Shown one piece after another: positions 23,330 through 37,000 of a stretch of DNA of 64,000 nucleotides. Source of the stretch: Podaxis mareebaensis (Eukaryota; Basidiomycota; Agaricomycetes; Agaricales; Agaricaceae); contig JAEUWP010000118.1 of assembly GCA_018524725.1 (NCBI GenBank), positions 1 to 64,000 of the forward strand, in the 5' to 3' direction. The notes under the pieces were generated by a model. The model searched no databases and was not told the DNA's origin. It worked only from the letters and a program-made list of their open reading frames with translations. How positions within the stretch are numbered: position 1 is the first letter of the stretch; every line of letters starts with the position of its first letter. Made by a program: the position numbers and the translations under genes.

Positions 23330-26046
23330 CTAATAGCCGTAATATGCGCGCTAGAAGGGTGTTTGTGGCGTCAGTAGTTACGAAAATGTCGAGGGAGAAA
23401 CCTCACCATCCGATCACTTTTGTTGGGCACAGATGTCAGCGAAGCACTATAACGATAGATGGGTTACGACTCACAACAACCAGATGACCTTTGAGCCTGT
23501 CTTGCAGCCGCGCAGGGTAACGATGTGGCCCCTGATGCATTCATATAGAAGAGCCCTTTGATCCTTGTCGGCCTGAAGAGCATCAGGGCACGTTGTCCAA
23601 TGAATAAGATGGTTACTCACCGTGGGCAGAACACTGGCGATAAGTTGGCTTCCAGTGACAGAAAGAGCAAGATCAACAATCATTGCACGACGGGCCCTAT
23701 GCTCAACTTAGATGATGACTCCCCCCGGTCGGCAAAGGCGAACGTACCCTTTCGCTGGCTCGCACATACGCTTGACTATCCTGTCAAGAGTCTCCTTACC
23801 CCCTTCTTTCAAAGCTTTGGCGACGGACTTGGAGCCCTGTTCATTAGTCGCAAACTCAAGCAGGCCTTCCAGGAGATGGTCTAGGGCCATGCGACGGTGC
23901 TTTTCGGAGCCATGTTCAAGGACTAGTGGAGTGTCAGGTGCGCTCCTGTAAGACGACATCGAATGAACGCACTGTGCTGGATGCAATATGATCCCCATTG
24001 ATTCTTGGCAACCTCGCTGAATACGGCTGCACCTTGGTTCAATAGTTCATCAACAATTCCATCCTTGGCTTCAGGTTCGAGATTCTCGAATGCGTGCTAA
24101 GGAAAGGGTAAGGATACATTACAGGGAACCTTCTTGAAACGTACTTGTACTACGAGAGATCCGGTTTCGTGACAAGCTAGTGATGCCCACTTTCCTTTGA
24201 GAGATTTGTTTACGCTAATTGAACCGCTTAGTGTATATCTTCGGGGTAAAGAAGCTAGGGACTTGCAAAGCAAATATGGGTGGAGCAGGCGGGGTCCATG
24301 AGAGCTCCATGATCTGCCAATCATGAGTCCGAGTACTCGGAGGCGAAGAAAACTAAAAAACCTTGCTCCAGACATGGGAGGCGTGCTTATTTACCAGAGT
24401 CTGGGCGGGATCACCGAGGAGAAGCTCGGAGACAATGAGAAGTCGGATATCCTCCTCGCAATCGAGAGCCTTTTGAAGGACGTGGCAGCCGTAGCAGTTG
24501 GTGGCAAGATCAACGATACGACCTCTATAAGTCTTTCAGCATCAGGGATCTGGACAGACGACGAATGCGATTTTCACCTCATGCAGCTGACAATCTTCCT
24601 TCTTTCTTCAGCAGTAGAAGCGGCTTCAAGACATCGCTGGACAGCCCAATTTCCGAAACTGAAATGTATTGAGACAAGGGGCAACAGAAAATGCGCATAT
24701 AACCAACTCACCGGTGAGCCATCATCTCAAATCCACGAGCGCATATAGCGTCAACAATTTTTGAACGCTCCTCAGCGTCCGCGACCTTGAGCTTCTGTTG
24801 GAGAAAGATTGAAGCTTGTTGATCCGATGACTTGATGATACGAGAAACAAAGATATGATAAGGCGGTGACGAAGAGGGGTGGAGGAGCGACAAGAAATTA
24901 ATCGGCTATTTTCATCTGTCAGCGAGTTTCTAGAAACCAAAGGAATTAGAGCTTACTTCGTGAGTGGCCTGTGATGGCTGCGACGGAGAAGGTTGTTGAT
25001 GGCTGAGCGTCGAGCGCACAGGTTCATGGTGGCTTATCTGATTCAAATTAAAGTCTAAAGTTGACTTCTCGCTAGGAAGGCGCCAGTCGGGTTGCAAGGC
25101 TAAAGGTTGTTGGGAAAGCGGCTGTTGAGTAAGACGCCAGTCCATTTGCGGAACTCGAGTCGATTCAACGCGGCGTGGCAATGGAGAGCTATAGATTGAC
25201 TGCGAATGAGAAGGAGAGACATTAGGAAAAAGACTGTGTAAGTTGTAGCTGTGCAGCACAGGAGTAGGTGGTTCAGAAAAGGGTTGGAAAGGCGCGATGT
25301 TAGAGGAAGAGGAGGACTGAGGCAGGTTGTAGCGAAGGTTCCCAGTACCGGCTTCCAAAGATTCAGCCAGTTTGGCAGGAGTAGTCTGTTGTTCGAATAG
25401 CAAAGAGGAAGACGGCATCAAAGAGAGGTTATGGACCGCGTCATACGGGAACTGGCCCAGGTTTTTGGGGTCGAACTGAGCTCGAGCGGGCGAGAGATCC
25501 GTCGGAGTCAGCAACGGCGACGATACAGATGCAGGAGAAAAATCAGGAGAATTTTGGTTTACGTCAAGATTGAGTTGAGGCTTTTTGACGAAAGGGGCAG
25601 GCGAATTGAGATTAAGGGTGCGAAGGAGTTGCTCAACATGCTAGAGAACAACGGCAATTGATGAGAATATGCGCCTCCCAATGGGATATTGAGAGCATAT
25701 ACTCACTATATCTTCATACTCTGAGCTGTTTCGCTTCCTGCCGTCGCCGATTGCGCCGATGTCCTTGGTCGAGTGGGTCATCGAGTTCAACGACCCAAAG
25801 ACATCTTCGCGACTGATCAACGGCAAACTAGTAGGCTTTTGATGGGTGGTGAGACCAAGAAAACCGGGAGTATCTTTCTCTGCAGGACGAGAGAGAGAGT
25901 CCAAGGCTCTAGGCCAGGCGATTTCTGACGGCTGGGACTGAGGAGCCCAGATGGAGGCACCCAAACCAGCACTCGACTGACGTGAACGAGGAGGGCTGGA
26001 ATTGTACAGGGTCAAGTACTTGGAAGAATCCTGAGGAAGAGCCATT
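23330..26046 (-). CDS. Pumilio-family (PUF) RNA-binding protein
   Basis: The start is the ATG at 26046 (MALPQDSSKYLTLYN) and the stop TAG is at 23330-23332. The N-terminal third is low-complexity, rich in Ser, Pro and Gln, with stretches such as HVEQLLRTLNLNSP. PUF repeats follow: RIIKSSDQQASIFLQQKL, IVDAICARGFEMMAHRFGNW, AVFSEVAKNQWGSYCIQHI, HLLEGLLEFATNEQGSKSV, MIVDLALSVTGSQLIASVLP and YECIRGHIVTLRGCKTGSKV. The end, restored across two small introns, is IWLFDRMRAYYGY. These repeats form the RNA-binding crescent that recognises 3'-UTR motifs and represses or localises mRNAs in the cytoplasm. The subfamily cannot be fixed by eye. Confidence 0.9.
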
Positions 26047-29000
26047 ACTAGCTGTCTATGGAGATGGTGGTGGTAAAGAAACAAGTGCCAACAACCGTTG
26101 CTTTGAATTTTTTATACACAGCGGGGGTGCGTTGCTTCTCTCGAGGCTTTTGCATCACATTCCATTTTAAGCTACGTGCCTACCTCAACAAGACTACGTT
26201 CCCACGACTCATGTAAGCTGTGGTCGCGAACATGGTGCTCTCGACAGAGCTCGCAATGGAGGGGGGGGGGACAGCAAATCATCTGCCAAGCAGAGAGGTG
26301 TAGCTTTGAGGATTGTAGGTCACTAATTATGTCAGGGTCGACCTGGCATCATCACGGCACGCCTGGAAAGCCATAGTCGAACCGGATGCAATGTCCTGCA
26401 CCACGCACGTCCATCGACCTTGCAACCCGTCCTGTGTCAATGATATCACCGACATCAAGCCCAAGCGTGCCTTTCAAACACCCTCAACTCGAACGAGTTA
26501 TCACCATTCACCATTCGGTGGTTTACTGACACGGCAATTCAGTCGGCGTTCCAGCCAGGTCCGTAAAGGCGAAGCTCCCCAATTCATGTCTTTCATGCTG
26601 TGCGGGTAACAATCTGCCAAGAGTAAGATGATTAAATTTCTCCGTCCAATAGCCCATCTGATTCAGGGCTGACGGAGAGATTGCTTTCTTTATCTGTAGA
26701 TCCAAATGGCATCCCACCATCAGGTCTCCGGGTTGACCAAGAACAATGAAGAACATAGCAAGGATACTTCTCCCGGCTGCGGCTTTGAGCAAGGGTGCCA
26801 GCGAACGGAAGTTGCCGGCACCCAGCGTCCAGCTGAGCGATGGCGGCACGGTTTCCTTTCCTCCTTCTCGTCACACCACCAACCTCAACCATCGACGTCG
26901 AGCCTCACCACTACAATCTAGCTTAGCTGCTTTGTTTCCCACCCACCCGCCCAGTTTATTACCCTAGTATTAGGCAATCCACTCCGCAATACACCTAAAG
27001 CTGTTCATGCACATTTTCCTGAGTCCCGAGTTTGAGACACTGCGAACCCGCAGAGAGGAACCCGCCCACCCGGCGGCTCCTCTACTCTGCGGTCCGCCAC
27101 GCTAACGCGGGCCCCAGCCCAACCTACCTTAGTAGTGTCTCTGCTCCCAAGTGCACTCCGAGACGAAGCTGGAAGAACAAAGACCAAGGGTGCACAAAGG
27201 CGGTCTGTTGCTTTGTATACGACCAATTGAGTAAAGCGGATATGAAAGAGAACGGCCCTTGCCAAATCAATCAGCATTCATGACGCCGAATCAGGCAACA
27301 GAATTAGACCAGCCTTGCTGTAAGCTAGCAGAACGGTCAAAAGCATCATTCGTCAAACGAACCCAATCCCTTTAACATGCGCAGCGGAGTGGATCATTCT
27401 GGCGTGAACCGACTTTCGAGACAAACCCATTGCACAGTTCGAGCGGTCCGGCCCTATCAACACATGCAACAAGTCACCTTTCAGTACCCCACCAGCAGAC
27501 CAGAAGTAAAGTTCACCATCACCATTGTTGCCACCACGCACGAACAGGCCCTAACATGACGTTCATCCCGGTGTCTAGATCTCACCCACATGGGAGTCAT
27601 TTGGACACATTCCCTGAGTGCGGCCAGTTCATTTATAGCACATCTCCTGTATTTCCGGAATAGCACGTCAAAACCTCTTTACAACATCAATTCGAGAACA
27701 AACAGCAGAAATCGCGCATTTCCCGTGACGATACTTGAACATAGATCCCTGTGGTTCTCAATAAGAGCGAGGGAAAAGGGGGGAAAGGAGGTAACGGATG
27801 TATTCACCATATGTGTTCTTGTTGTATGCGAAACGAGGGGAGCGAGATTGGGGTATCACGGTATGGGATGTAGTAGGTCCATATAGTACGCGTTCGAGCC
27901 ATAAGTTTAGAGCAGCACAAAGAGGAAGGAGGATCGGCGGGTGTAGGGACCGAGTCAGAAAAAGCGTCCGGCGCAACGAAGTCCTTCGACCTAAGTCCGT
28001 TGAGAGAAGAAGGGCAATCATAGCGTGTGACCGCCACTTCCTTGAGCTTGTGGCGACCAAAGAGTTCGCGGATAACTTTGGTCTTTCTAGACCTCGAGCC
28101 ACCAAAGTTCGAATCAGAATGTCGGGAGAGTTTATTGGAAAGACTGCAGCTGCTCCCAACCCCATTAGAAGACATCTTTTCTCGTCCAGCAGTTTCAACG
28201 GGGACCTGACGCCCTGAACGCTTGAAGATGATGTCGATGATCAGCTAGTGACGACAAGTAGCTAAGTCGGCTGACTTGAAGGTTTAGATAGAAGCCCCTC
28301 AAGTTGGGAAGGTACTGTATTGACACCTCGGTCAAGAAGGGGGCCGGTAAATGACCGGAGGACAAAATCGCGGTAGCAGATCAACTTTCAAGCCACAAAC
28401 ATCCGCTCTTTGTCCGTAAGCGTGGGCATAACAAACCACTATTGACCTCATCTTGTAGAAGGGATGTCGTACCAACCATCAGTCCCCAAACTTCAAAGAC
28501 ACCTAACACGCTCACCAAACAGCTCTATAAGAGTGATTGAACAATCTCCTCGGAAGTCGAGGTGACAGAATCAATGGTGAGGGTCACTCCGGCGCTCAAG
28601 GCGTACTCGCACACAGGTAATTCGTACACGATTACGACCTCAAATGTCACATCTGCCGAGTTCGGCTGACAAATCAATCTGACGAGAGCACAACCCGAAA
28701 ACAGTACACTTACCTTCCATAACCGGATAATTGTGTTGGATCGTCGCCCCCCCTCTCGAGTCTCCCCTCTGTGCAACGTTACAATTTCGTTACCAAACAC
28801 GATTTGAGTGGAGCATAATTCTAAATTACATAGTACTTTTACTATAGCCTTATGACCGGAGCGAGCTGAAACCCAGGCACAACAAAACGTGCGGGAGCAG
28901 GTTTTGTTCAATTACAAGAATTGTGTCTCCACAGCGCTCGCTTTTATTATCAATTGTAACCTCGGAAGAGTTTTTTAATTGCAATGTTAAGTCTATGATC

Positions 29001-31601
29001 AGACTAAGCAAAAAAGGGGGACCGTACTACAGAGATCTGCGACTCCGAGTACGGAAAGTAGTGGCGCAGTGACACGATACAGCGTTCGAGAGGTCGATCA
29101 AGTCCTCTGAAGCTACCGTCGCTACTCAGTGATCTTTCCCATACGACCTCACGACATTCATGTCACAAATCCGCTTCTCAGATTATCTATCAGATCTCGC
29201 GTTCGCCAGTGAAAAGAATCTCGACGTGAAACATGATATACATTATTTCCCTCTTCTGGCGGTCCAACAGACATTATTTCCGAGATCGCCATCCTGCTCG
29301 GGAAACATTTTCTAGTGGAAGATTCAAGTAGCCCGTTTCGGTAGAGTGAAGAACCCATCTTTGATGCTGACGCCAGGCATCGACCGTTCGCTAAGTACCA
29401 CTGTTGGCAAGAACCACCATTGGAGATACCTATCCCCGGAGGCTTGACGGTCGATCCTGACTATAAGTAACAGTGTTGGTTGTCAGCTCAGGGCGCCGTA
29501 CCAAGTATAACACCTTTCCTCGCGCCTTACAGGGCCTTACAATTTCAACGGGCTTGGCAGCTTGCGGTCCTAAATTTGGTGGCACGGAGCGGTCTGTGTG
29601 ACAAATATAGTTCGAAACGATGCGGCCTTGGCCTGACAAGAAAAGCTGTAGCTACGTCGTGCGAGAAGTGCGGCGACGGAGGAACTATTACAGGTATACA
29701 TATATTCACACATATACCTTGGTCCTTACGAGATAATCTACCTTCTTATCTAATTTCCTTTGAGACAGGATATGGAACGAGCATCATGGCCCCTTCTTGT
29801 CCCCTCGCTGTCAGTAAAGTTATAGAAAGTCAATCAGACAAACTAGATAAATCCTCACCCATAACTCCTCACGGACACCCATACATGTCTTTTTTAGAAA
29901 CATCCCCGTGTAGCAGGGCTCCATGCTAATGTCCTGCCGTCGGCCTAGATCGCTCGGGTCCGTTTAATGTGGCACTCGAGAACGAACACCGCAGACCCAT
30001 CATCGCCCGTAATAGACTCCTTGGCATCGACCATCCTCCCCTGGGGCACGATCAACGCCACCAAACGCTTACTGTAAAGGGGAATTCCGGCCGCGTATCA
30101 CACAACCTGATTCTAAATAAAACCCCCCTCTCGATGAAACGCTGCCCATCCCTCGGGAACAGTCAGAGGAAGGAAACCTCCGTTTTAACTATAGAGAACA
30201 TGAGCCTCAACTTTACAGCATGCATGGGTGACGAAATCCCGACAAAGAGGCTCATAGCACAAGGACAGCGGTGTGAGTGAGAAGGGCCACCGCTGGGAAA
30301 CTCCGGCCGTCGTGATTAACTCGAGGTTCTCTCACTTGGACGAACTTCTCTTAGCAGACAGGCGTGTTATCCGCGTACCCCGTAGAATACTGTATACGAA
30401 ATCCAACTCGGGATGGCGGATTCATAATGGCGTTTCTTCATACCAATTGTGGTGAAGTTTGTGTTCCAAAGTACGGGAGAACGCCGTCAGACGGAATGAC
30501 CAACACATATCGATATGTATAGATATCCCTAGCGTAGAGCGTGGAGTGGCGATTACTAAATGGACATGGTGATGAAAGGCACTTACGGGGAATCTGAGTA
30601 TGGGTAAGCCGCTGGCGCGGAAGAGAAGTCTTCTTCGAATGCTAAACGGGACTGAGCGCAGCGGAAAAGGTCGTGTGCATGGGAGAAATTTTGTAAAAAA
30701 TGGGCGAAGAAGGTGTATATATAACATCAGTGACGGTGGAGTTGCCATGTTTCATGGCCTAGGCGAGTTCGGCTCCAGATGCAGAGGAAGCGCGCGATAG
30801 ACTGATGGAATGCTGTAGGGACGATGGTCTGCGAAGCTTTCGCAGGTACAGAATTCGGGAAGTGTCGTCAAGGACCTCCGGATATTGTAGTAAGGATTAC
30901 GAGTCTGTCGCCGAGTAGAGACCAGTCCCACGGGTGTTCACTACGTCTGCTGCAGTTTGAGGGGAACGGCCAGATGGTTGTTGGTAGTGACGGATCTGCA
31001 CCTGTGACGGAGGGTTGAGACGGGTTCGGACATAGATGCGGTAAAGGGCGATAAGGAGAACGGTTGAGAGGATGGGTGGTGTTAGGGGATTATTGGAGAG
31101 GTCAGCAGATGAGGAAGAGCGCAACCAGCGTCATGGGATAAGCGGTGAGGTACGTGAAGATAGTAGACAAGATGCAGATCGCTCAAATATCTTGATCACG
31201 ATGATATTCATTGATGATTGATCGGACAAGTGTGGTGGACAAAAATAACCCGTAGGGGTAGGCGAGTACGGGTACGGGGCTTGGCGACGCGCGTGGTGGA
31301 CGAAGACGGGTCGGGATTGAGCCGAGCCGGAGATGGAGGTGAAAGGAAAGGAGTGGGTGCAGCATGGGTGTAGTATGGAATGAGGGCGAGGAGGACAAAG
31401 TGTTCCCGCGATTGTGCGAGCTGAACTGGTTTGAAGCGGCATCTTGCGGGGGCTTACGTTTGTGGGCGCGCGGGGATCAGGACGAGTGGATAGGGACCTA
31501 TAGGGACACGGCGATCACAGGCTCAGCAAATGGTGACGTTGATCGGATCTGAGTTCGATATCGAGAGATTTATACCGCACTCACTAGCACCTTAATCCGC
31601 C
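26047..31601. other. Gene-poor region of 5.5 kb
   Basis: No protein family was recognised on either strand. Bases 26261-26270 are a run of ten G. Between 27758 and 28217 three frames on two strands stay open for over 120 codons at once, which argues for low stop density rather than a gene. Minus-strand frames at 30897-31124, with one hydrophobic segment (LTPPILSTVLLIALY), and at 31131-31442 lack a family match and a clear start. A donor-like GTAAGT lies on the minus strand near 30590. A small lineage-specific minus-strand gene near 30.6-31.4 kb cannot be excluded. Confidence 0.4.
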
Positions 31602-34043
31602 ATGGCCCTCTACTCCCCCCTCCGTTTCGTCCCCACTGAAATCCTCTCCAATATTGCAATATTCCTCGCCTGTTCCAACCCATTCAGCCCGCCACGGGAT
31701 CTTCTCGCACTCCAGTCCACCTGCCGCTATCTCAAAGACTCCCTCAACTGCCATCAGAACCCGTCCGTCTGGGCCGCCGCCTTCCGCTTCCGCTTTGACC
31801 ATGGCGCCGTCCTTCGTCGTAATTTTCACCCAAACGGTCGTGACTACTGCGACCAGCTGCGCCATTACACCGACACCCTTCTTGCCGTGCGCTCGCTGAA
31901 TGTACTTCGGGACGATATAGAGGACGTTATACGCACAGTGTATGTAATGCTATTGGACAACAATGGGAAGAACAGAGCCCAACTGGAGGCGGTGGGAGTG
32001 GATGCGTTCGTAGACGTCTTCGTCCGGGGACGGCTGTGGTCGCAGGCACAACAGCACGAGGGGTGGCCAGAAGACAACAATGCAAACGCGTTTGCGTTGT
32101 GGGTTATGTGGATGCTGACGACACCGGAGAAGCTGCAGCAAGAGATGATTGTGCACCGCGAGCAGATAGTGGCACTCGTTCTCCCCTTTGTCCTCAACCC
32201 ATACCGGTACCATCAGGCTGAGGCTCCACCAGGCGACTTCCATCTACCCCTGTTTTCAGACCGGGGAAGCGTGGTGATTCCCCACTCGCATCCTTCCGCC
32301 CACGGCCCGTATCCCGTCTACGTCCACCCCTCCCGAGAAGTCGCCATGCCTTACTTCGGGGCCCTCCCGCCGTTTTCTCCGCCGCCCATCACCACTGCCG
32401 CAAAACTCCTTTACTTTGCCCGACGCGAAATCATCCCCTTCTCCATGCCCAACCACATTCCTCGGACACGTGCCGAGGCTCCTCCGTCGACAGCACCCAC
32501 TCCCACGCAAGAGGATTTGATCGAATCAAACACCCATCGAGGTGCTGAACCTCCTATCCGTATTACGTGGGACTGGGAACAGGGTCGCAAGCTCATTAAT
32601 GGCGTTCCCCTTCACTCTGGTCCCGACATTGACCACAGCGAGCAATGGGACTCGGACTATTGGCGCCGTCGCCTCTGCGGTAACGCTTGGCGAGCTCAGC
32701 CAAAGTGGAGACCAGGCAAGGTATACTTGCCCGGTTCGATGGATGGCTTGTGGCAGGGAAGGCTAGTTGTACGTCTCACTCTCCTGCCCTCAAGTCCGCA
32801 CCGACTGACACATTCTTTCAGTTTCCTCTGGAAGGAGCCATGCATCATCTCCTCCAACATTCCTCGTATCCGCAGCACCAAAATTTCAATGAAATGTCCC
32901 TCCGACTCACCCACCAACCCTTCTTCATGCGTCTAAAAGAATACCACTCAGTCTCCACGAACCAACCCGCCCCCTTTCCACCTAAACCAATTTCATTGCC
33001 GCAGGAGAATGATGACCTCAGTGAATGGTCTGACCTGTCCATGCGCAACGCGTGGTTCCCAGGTGGGCTGGGCAGCGTCAATTTCGTAAACCATCGTCAT
33101 CCCCCGCGCAACTCTCTCCTCTACACCCCATCCGGCGAACCCAAGAACGTTCTTCTCACAATCGAGGGTCGCAGTCCTGCGCCAGGCACCGTCCCAACCT
33201 CACCTTACCCTCAAGAGGCCAACGCATGGCTCTACCAGGTTTTCAATCGCCGCCTCGACGCGGAGCTCCGAGCTCAAGCGGAGAAGGAAGGGATCGAATA
33301 TCATCATCCGGGGCATGAGAACTGCGAGATGTGCCGCGAACGCGAGGAGTTGGTCAGGCGGGGAATGGAGCTGGATGATCGGGACCATGAGTCGATTTCG
33401 GAAGCGTACAAGGAGGATTGGAGGACCATCGAACGCATGTTTGAAAACGTAGGTCTCGGCAGGGACCAGACGCGGTCGGAGGACGACATGGATGAAGACG
33501 AGGATTTCGAGGAGGATGAAGCGGATGATGAACTAGATTTCCTATATGATCCGAACGCCAACCCCAGTTTGCGAGGGCGCCCTGTTCGACGTGCAACGGA
33601 TAGAGCGAAGATCGAGAGGTGCGATGGCATCAAGGACATTGTTTTCTGTGGCACTGTACGTATCGTCAACCCTCTCCCATCTTTTCGTGCTTGCAATAGA
33701 GATGCTTACGATGATAACAATGCAGACCGATCGTCGTCACGAACTCGCATGGGGCAACTTTACATTCCATGGTAGGGTCAGACCATGGGACGGGTTGATC
33801 GGTATCCTCAGGCGTTCCGTATGTCTTTCTTTCTGCCATTCGACCTATTGTCACATAATTGACGCTGCGCAGTACTGGCCCAGGCAGAACTTCATCTTCT
33901 TCTACGGTTACCTAGTCGGTGGCGAAACATTCGTCGGAAACTGGAGATTCGCAGCTGCAGATCCGAACATACCGACTTGGGAGAGTGCGTTTGTTATGAG
34001 TAGGCGGAAAGATGATGAAGGCGATGGTGATGGTGATGCGTGA
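31602..34043 (+). CDS. F-box domain protein (agaricomycete family)
   Basis: Exons are 31602-32768, 32822-33655, 33726-33818 and 33873-34043. The N-terminus (residues about 8-55: LRFVPTEILSNIAIFLACSN, LALQSTCRYLKDSLN) is a classical F-box. The body holds RLCGNAWRAQPKWRPGKVYL and YLPGSMDGLWQGRLV. A HxxCxxC-like HENCEMCRERE segment and an acidic run (DDMDEDEDFEEDEADDELDF) follow. The end (RHELAWGNFTFHGRVRPWDG, YWPRQNFIFFYGYLVGGETF, VGNWRF) is a conserved block seen in related agaricomycete F-box proteins. It is probably a substrate receptor of an SCF ubiquitin ligase; the substrate is unknown. The gene is intact. Confidence 0.88.
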
Positions 34044-37000
34044 CTCCCGTGCCATTTGACGTAGCCATGTGCGGGGTGGTGCGGCGAACGCTGGAAACAT
34101 GTTTGGTAGGCGTGGTTGAGGAGTTTGCTTGTTCGTGAGTCATTGCCGCTTCGGACTCCGCAAAATGATCGAGTCAGGTTTTGGAACGTTTCTGGCGCTC
34201 TGCGCTAGGAAGTTTCGAGTCCTATGGTCGCCAGATACACGGTGCGGTCTTTTCCTCTGTTAAAAAGTGCGCAAAGCGCCATCGGTTGCGTTGCGCTGCG
34301 GGGCTACTTCCAGTTGGTTAGATGCCCCCTGTGATTTTATGCTTGGTTTCATTTCTCGCGTTCCGATGTTTTTTCCGACTTTTGTTTGTTACGTCCCGTT
34401 CTCCGCAACATTGTTGTCAGTCTGCATGTCTCGTGTTGACTCCTGCTGTTTGTTTTGTTGTACTTCTTTCCGACGTCGCATACCCCTACCCTCCCCACTC
34501 TCAGCTGTCTCTTTGTACACTTGATTGATACCAGCTACCCATGTTTTTTTTATATTTAGAGTTCTCTGTACACGCAACCTTCTTCTCTGCATACACCTTC
34601 ACATGCATGCTTTTTCGGACGATTACTACAGTTTACACCTACAACGTACTGATTACCTCGCTCATACATGCTATGGACCTGCATTCAATACATGACATCA
34701 CTTTGCGTTACATCTTGTGTTTCGCCGAATTTGACATTCAACATTCGCAAGCCATGTTCGAACCAACTAACGGGCTTCATCTGTTCACCAGAAGAAAGTC
34801 CGACATACATGAAAGACGGAGATGAATTCATTTTAGGCCCACTAGAACTGTACGATCATTTGATATCATACGATCGTGCGAGGTACTACGAGTTCATATC
34901 TGCGGCAGGAACGGCAACTGACCCCTAGTGTTGATACTAGTACATAACGAAGAATGGTGTGAGTCGGAGAGTCGGAGATGCGGACGCGCTCAATGTATTG
35001 AACTCTGCTTCCATTCTACAGACCGTGGTGTGATGAACTGAGCGGCAAGTTTATTTCAAAACGCGTGTGTGGAGGGCACAACGTGTCGGTGTGTCTTACT
35101 GTTAGGGAGGTTTTGTGGGCGTATGCTATACTACAGAGGGAATCCTTCGTGAAGTCGCGATGAATTCCGCTTGGAATCATCGATCGGAGCGAAAAGTGAT
35201 AGACTTCGTCATTTCCGTTTTGCAAGAGGGGAGGAACTCGCGCCGAGTACCTGGAGTACAGCCCTGTGGGCGTTATGCTTTGCGATTGTGAATTGCTAAA
35301 CGTCGTTTGATCCATACGTCCAGTTGTCTTCAATCCCCGAGTGCCCGAATCCGAATCGCGTGTGCAGCATCGAAGTCAATCCACTTGGATGGGATAGCTG
35401 CTTTACGAGTTCTTTGAAGTTTCCGTGTTTGGTGAAATGCGAACTTGGGGGGATGCAATTTTGTGGAAGTGCGTATGAGTAAGACTTCAGGTAGAGTTAG
35501 GCTTTACTTAGAGAGGATGTCCGGGACGTCAGAAGTTACTTGGTTGATGGATTGTGGGGGGTTTGCATCTAGTGTTTTGTGTTCGCGTTCATTAATGTCA
35601 GTCGACGAACTTGTCGGAGAACGAAGTAGAGACAAACCATCTCGGCGCAGTCTGTCTCGGGATGAACGACGAACCATAACGGCAAGAACAAGAATGCAAA
35701 ACGATATGAAGCCTAAGCAGTCGTTGCTTACGTCTAGCTTCTGACTGAGTGCCCCCTTTTAGCCACCATCCCCATCAGGAACAGAGGTCTAGGAAATAGC
35801 GGCTGGTCATTCTAGCAGCAAACTATCGGTTATTCCCAGTACACCAACAAATCGTGTGCAGGAAGACGTCTTGTTCAGAGGAAACCGACGACAAGGGGGG
35901 TATATCTTGGGAAACGGGCTTAGAAGCACGGCACACCCAGGCTTTGTGGAGCGATAGCTAAGGTCCTTGTACTTGGTGAGACCATCGAAGACACGAATTC
36001 CAGAATTTCGGAGTTTATGGACATTCCTCCGACCCTGCCAGCTCGAATCACTTCCGCATCTGCCTTCCGGGCTTAAATTCTCCTATCATTTGTTGGTGGG
36101 AACCGAGGGAATAGCCAGTAACGGAACTACCCAGAAAACTTGACGTGACTGGTTATGGATAATGCCTTCTCGAATTCCAGTGTTGGCAGCCTGTTCCCTA
36201 CCACTCGTTGGTGAGAATCGAGAAAATAGTCGGTAACGGAATTATCCAGGAACTTGACGTGAATTGTTATCAGTGCCTTCTCGAATTCCAGCACTCCAGT
36301 GTTGGCAGGGGGAGAAGGGAAGCGTAGAACGCTCATCACTCGTCCACGATGCGACACGAGAAGGATGCCATCATCATGCTTGATAATGCAAACCTGAATT
36401 TACTTCTTTGTTCTGGTTTTGGGTTGTTGGTTAAGCATAAGCGCCGTCACTGTTGTATGATTTAGCGTTTATTACTCGCCGGATGGAGATAGCACACAAC
36501 ATATTGTAGTGTATGTGTACCCTTTTCATAGAACGGGCGAGACTGCAATTTCAAACGGCGGTGTTTAGAAGACAAGAGTCAATACAATACCCGGCCACCG
36601 GTGGAGTGGGTGCTGAACATCCAAGATATACTTTCTGTAGGTAATTCAAGAATAATAACATTCCAAGGAAGATTAATGCGAGGCAAGCAAACGCCTAACC
36701 ACAAAAGACAACAGGAAGCAGGGGAAACGCAATGATGTCGCCAATAGGCTTCTCGGTTCGCTTCGTGCCGCTTATCGTGTCGTGCTTGCCGCACGATAAA
36801 CTCTTAGTGGCTGGTTCGGTTGCTTTGCTAGGCAGTTATTAGCGGCAAGAAAAGTCTGGCTCCAGAGATGGAAGTGCAGGAATATCGATTTCGGCTTTCA
36901 CGAACCACTCACCGTCCACGATAATTCCAGGCACATTCTATGACATGTGGAATTACTATAGATCACCCCGTCTGAACCATATTGCAATTAGGAATTCAAG

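Noticed and set aside
27758..28217. Overlapping open frames of 123 to 146 codons on both strands
   Set aside because: Three frames are open at once over the same bases and none has family features or clear splice structure. This is stop-poor sequence, not evidence of a gene.
29480..29929. 149-codon plus-strand frame
   Set aside because: There is no recognisable domain, no promoter or splice context, and the composition is unlike the neighbouring real genes.
30897..31442. Small minus-strand membrane protein with LTPPILSTVLLIALY
   Set aside because: The frame has no ATG at its start, the joins to neighbouring frames are unclear and no family matches. It is mentioned only in the region entry.
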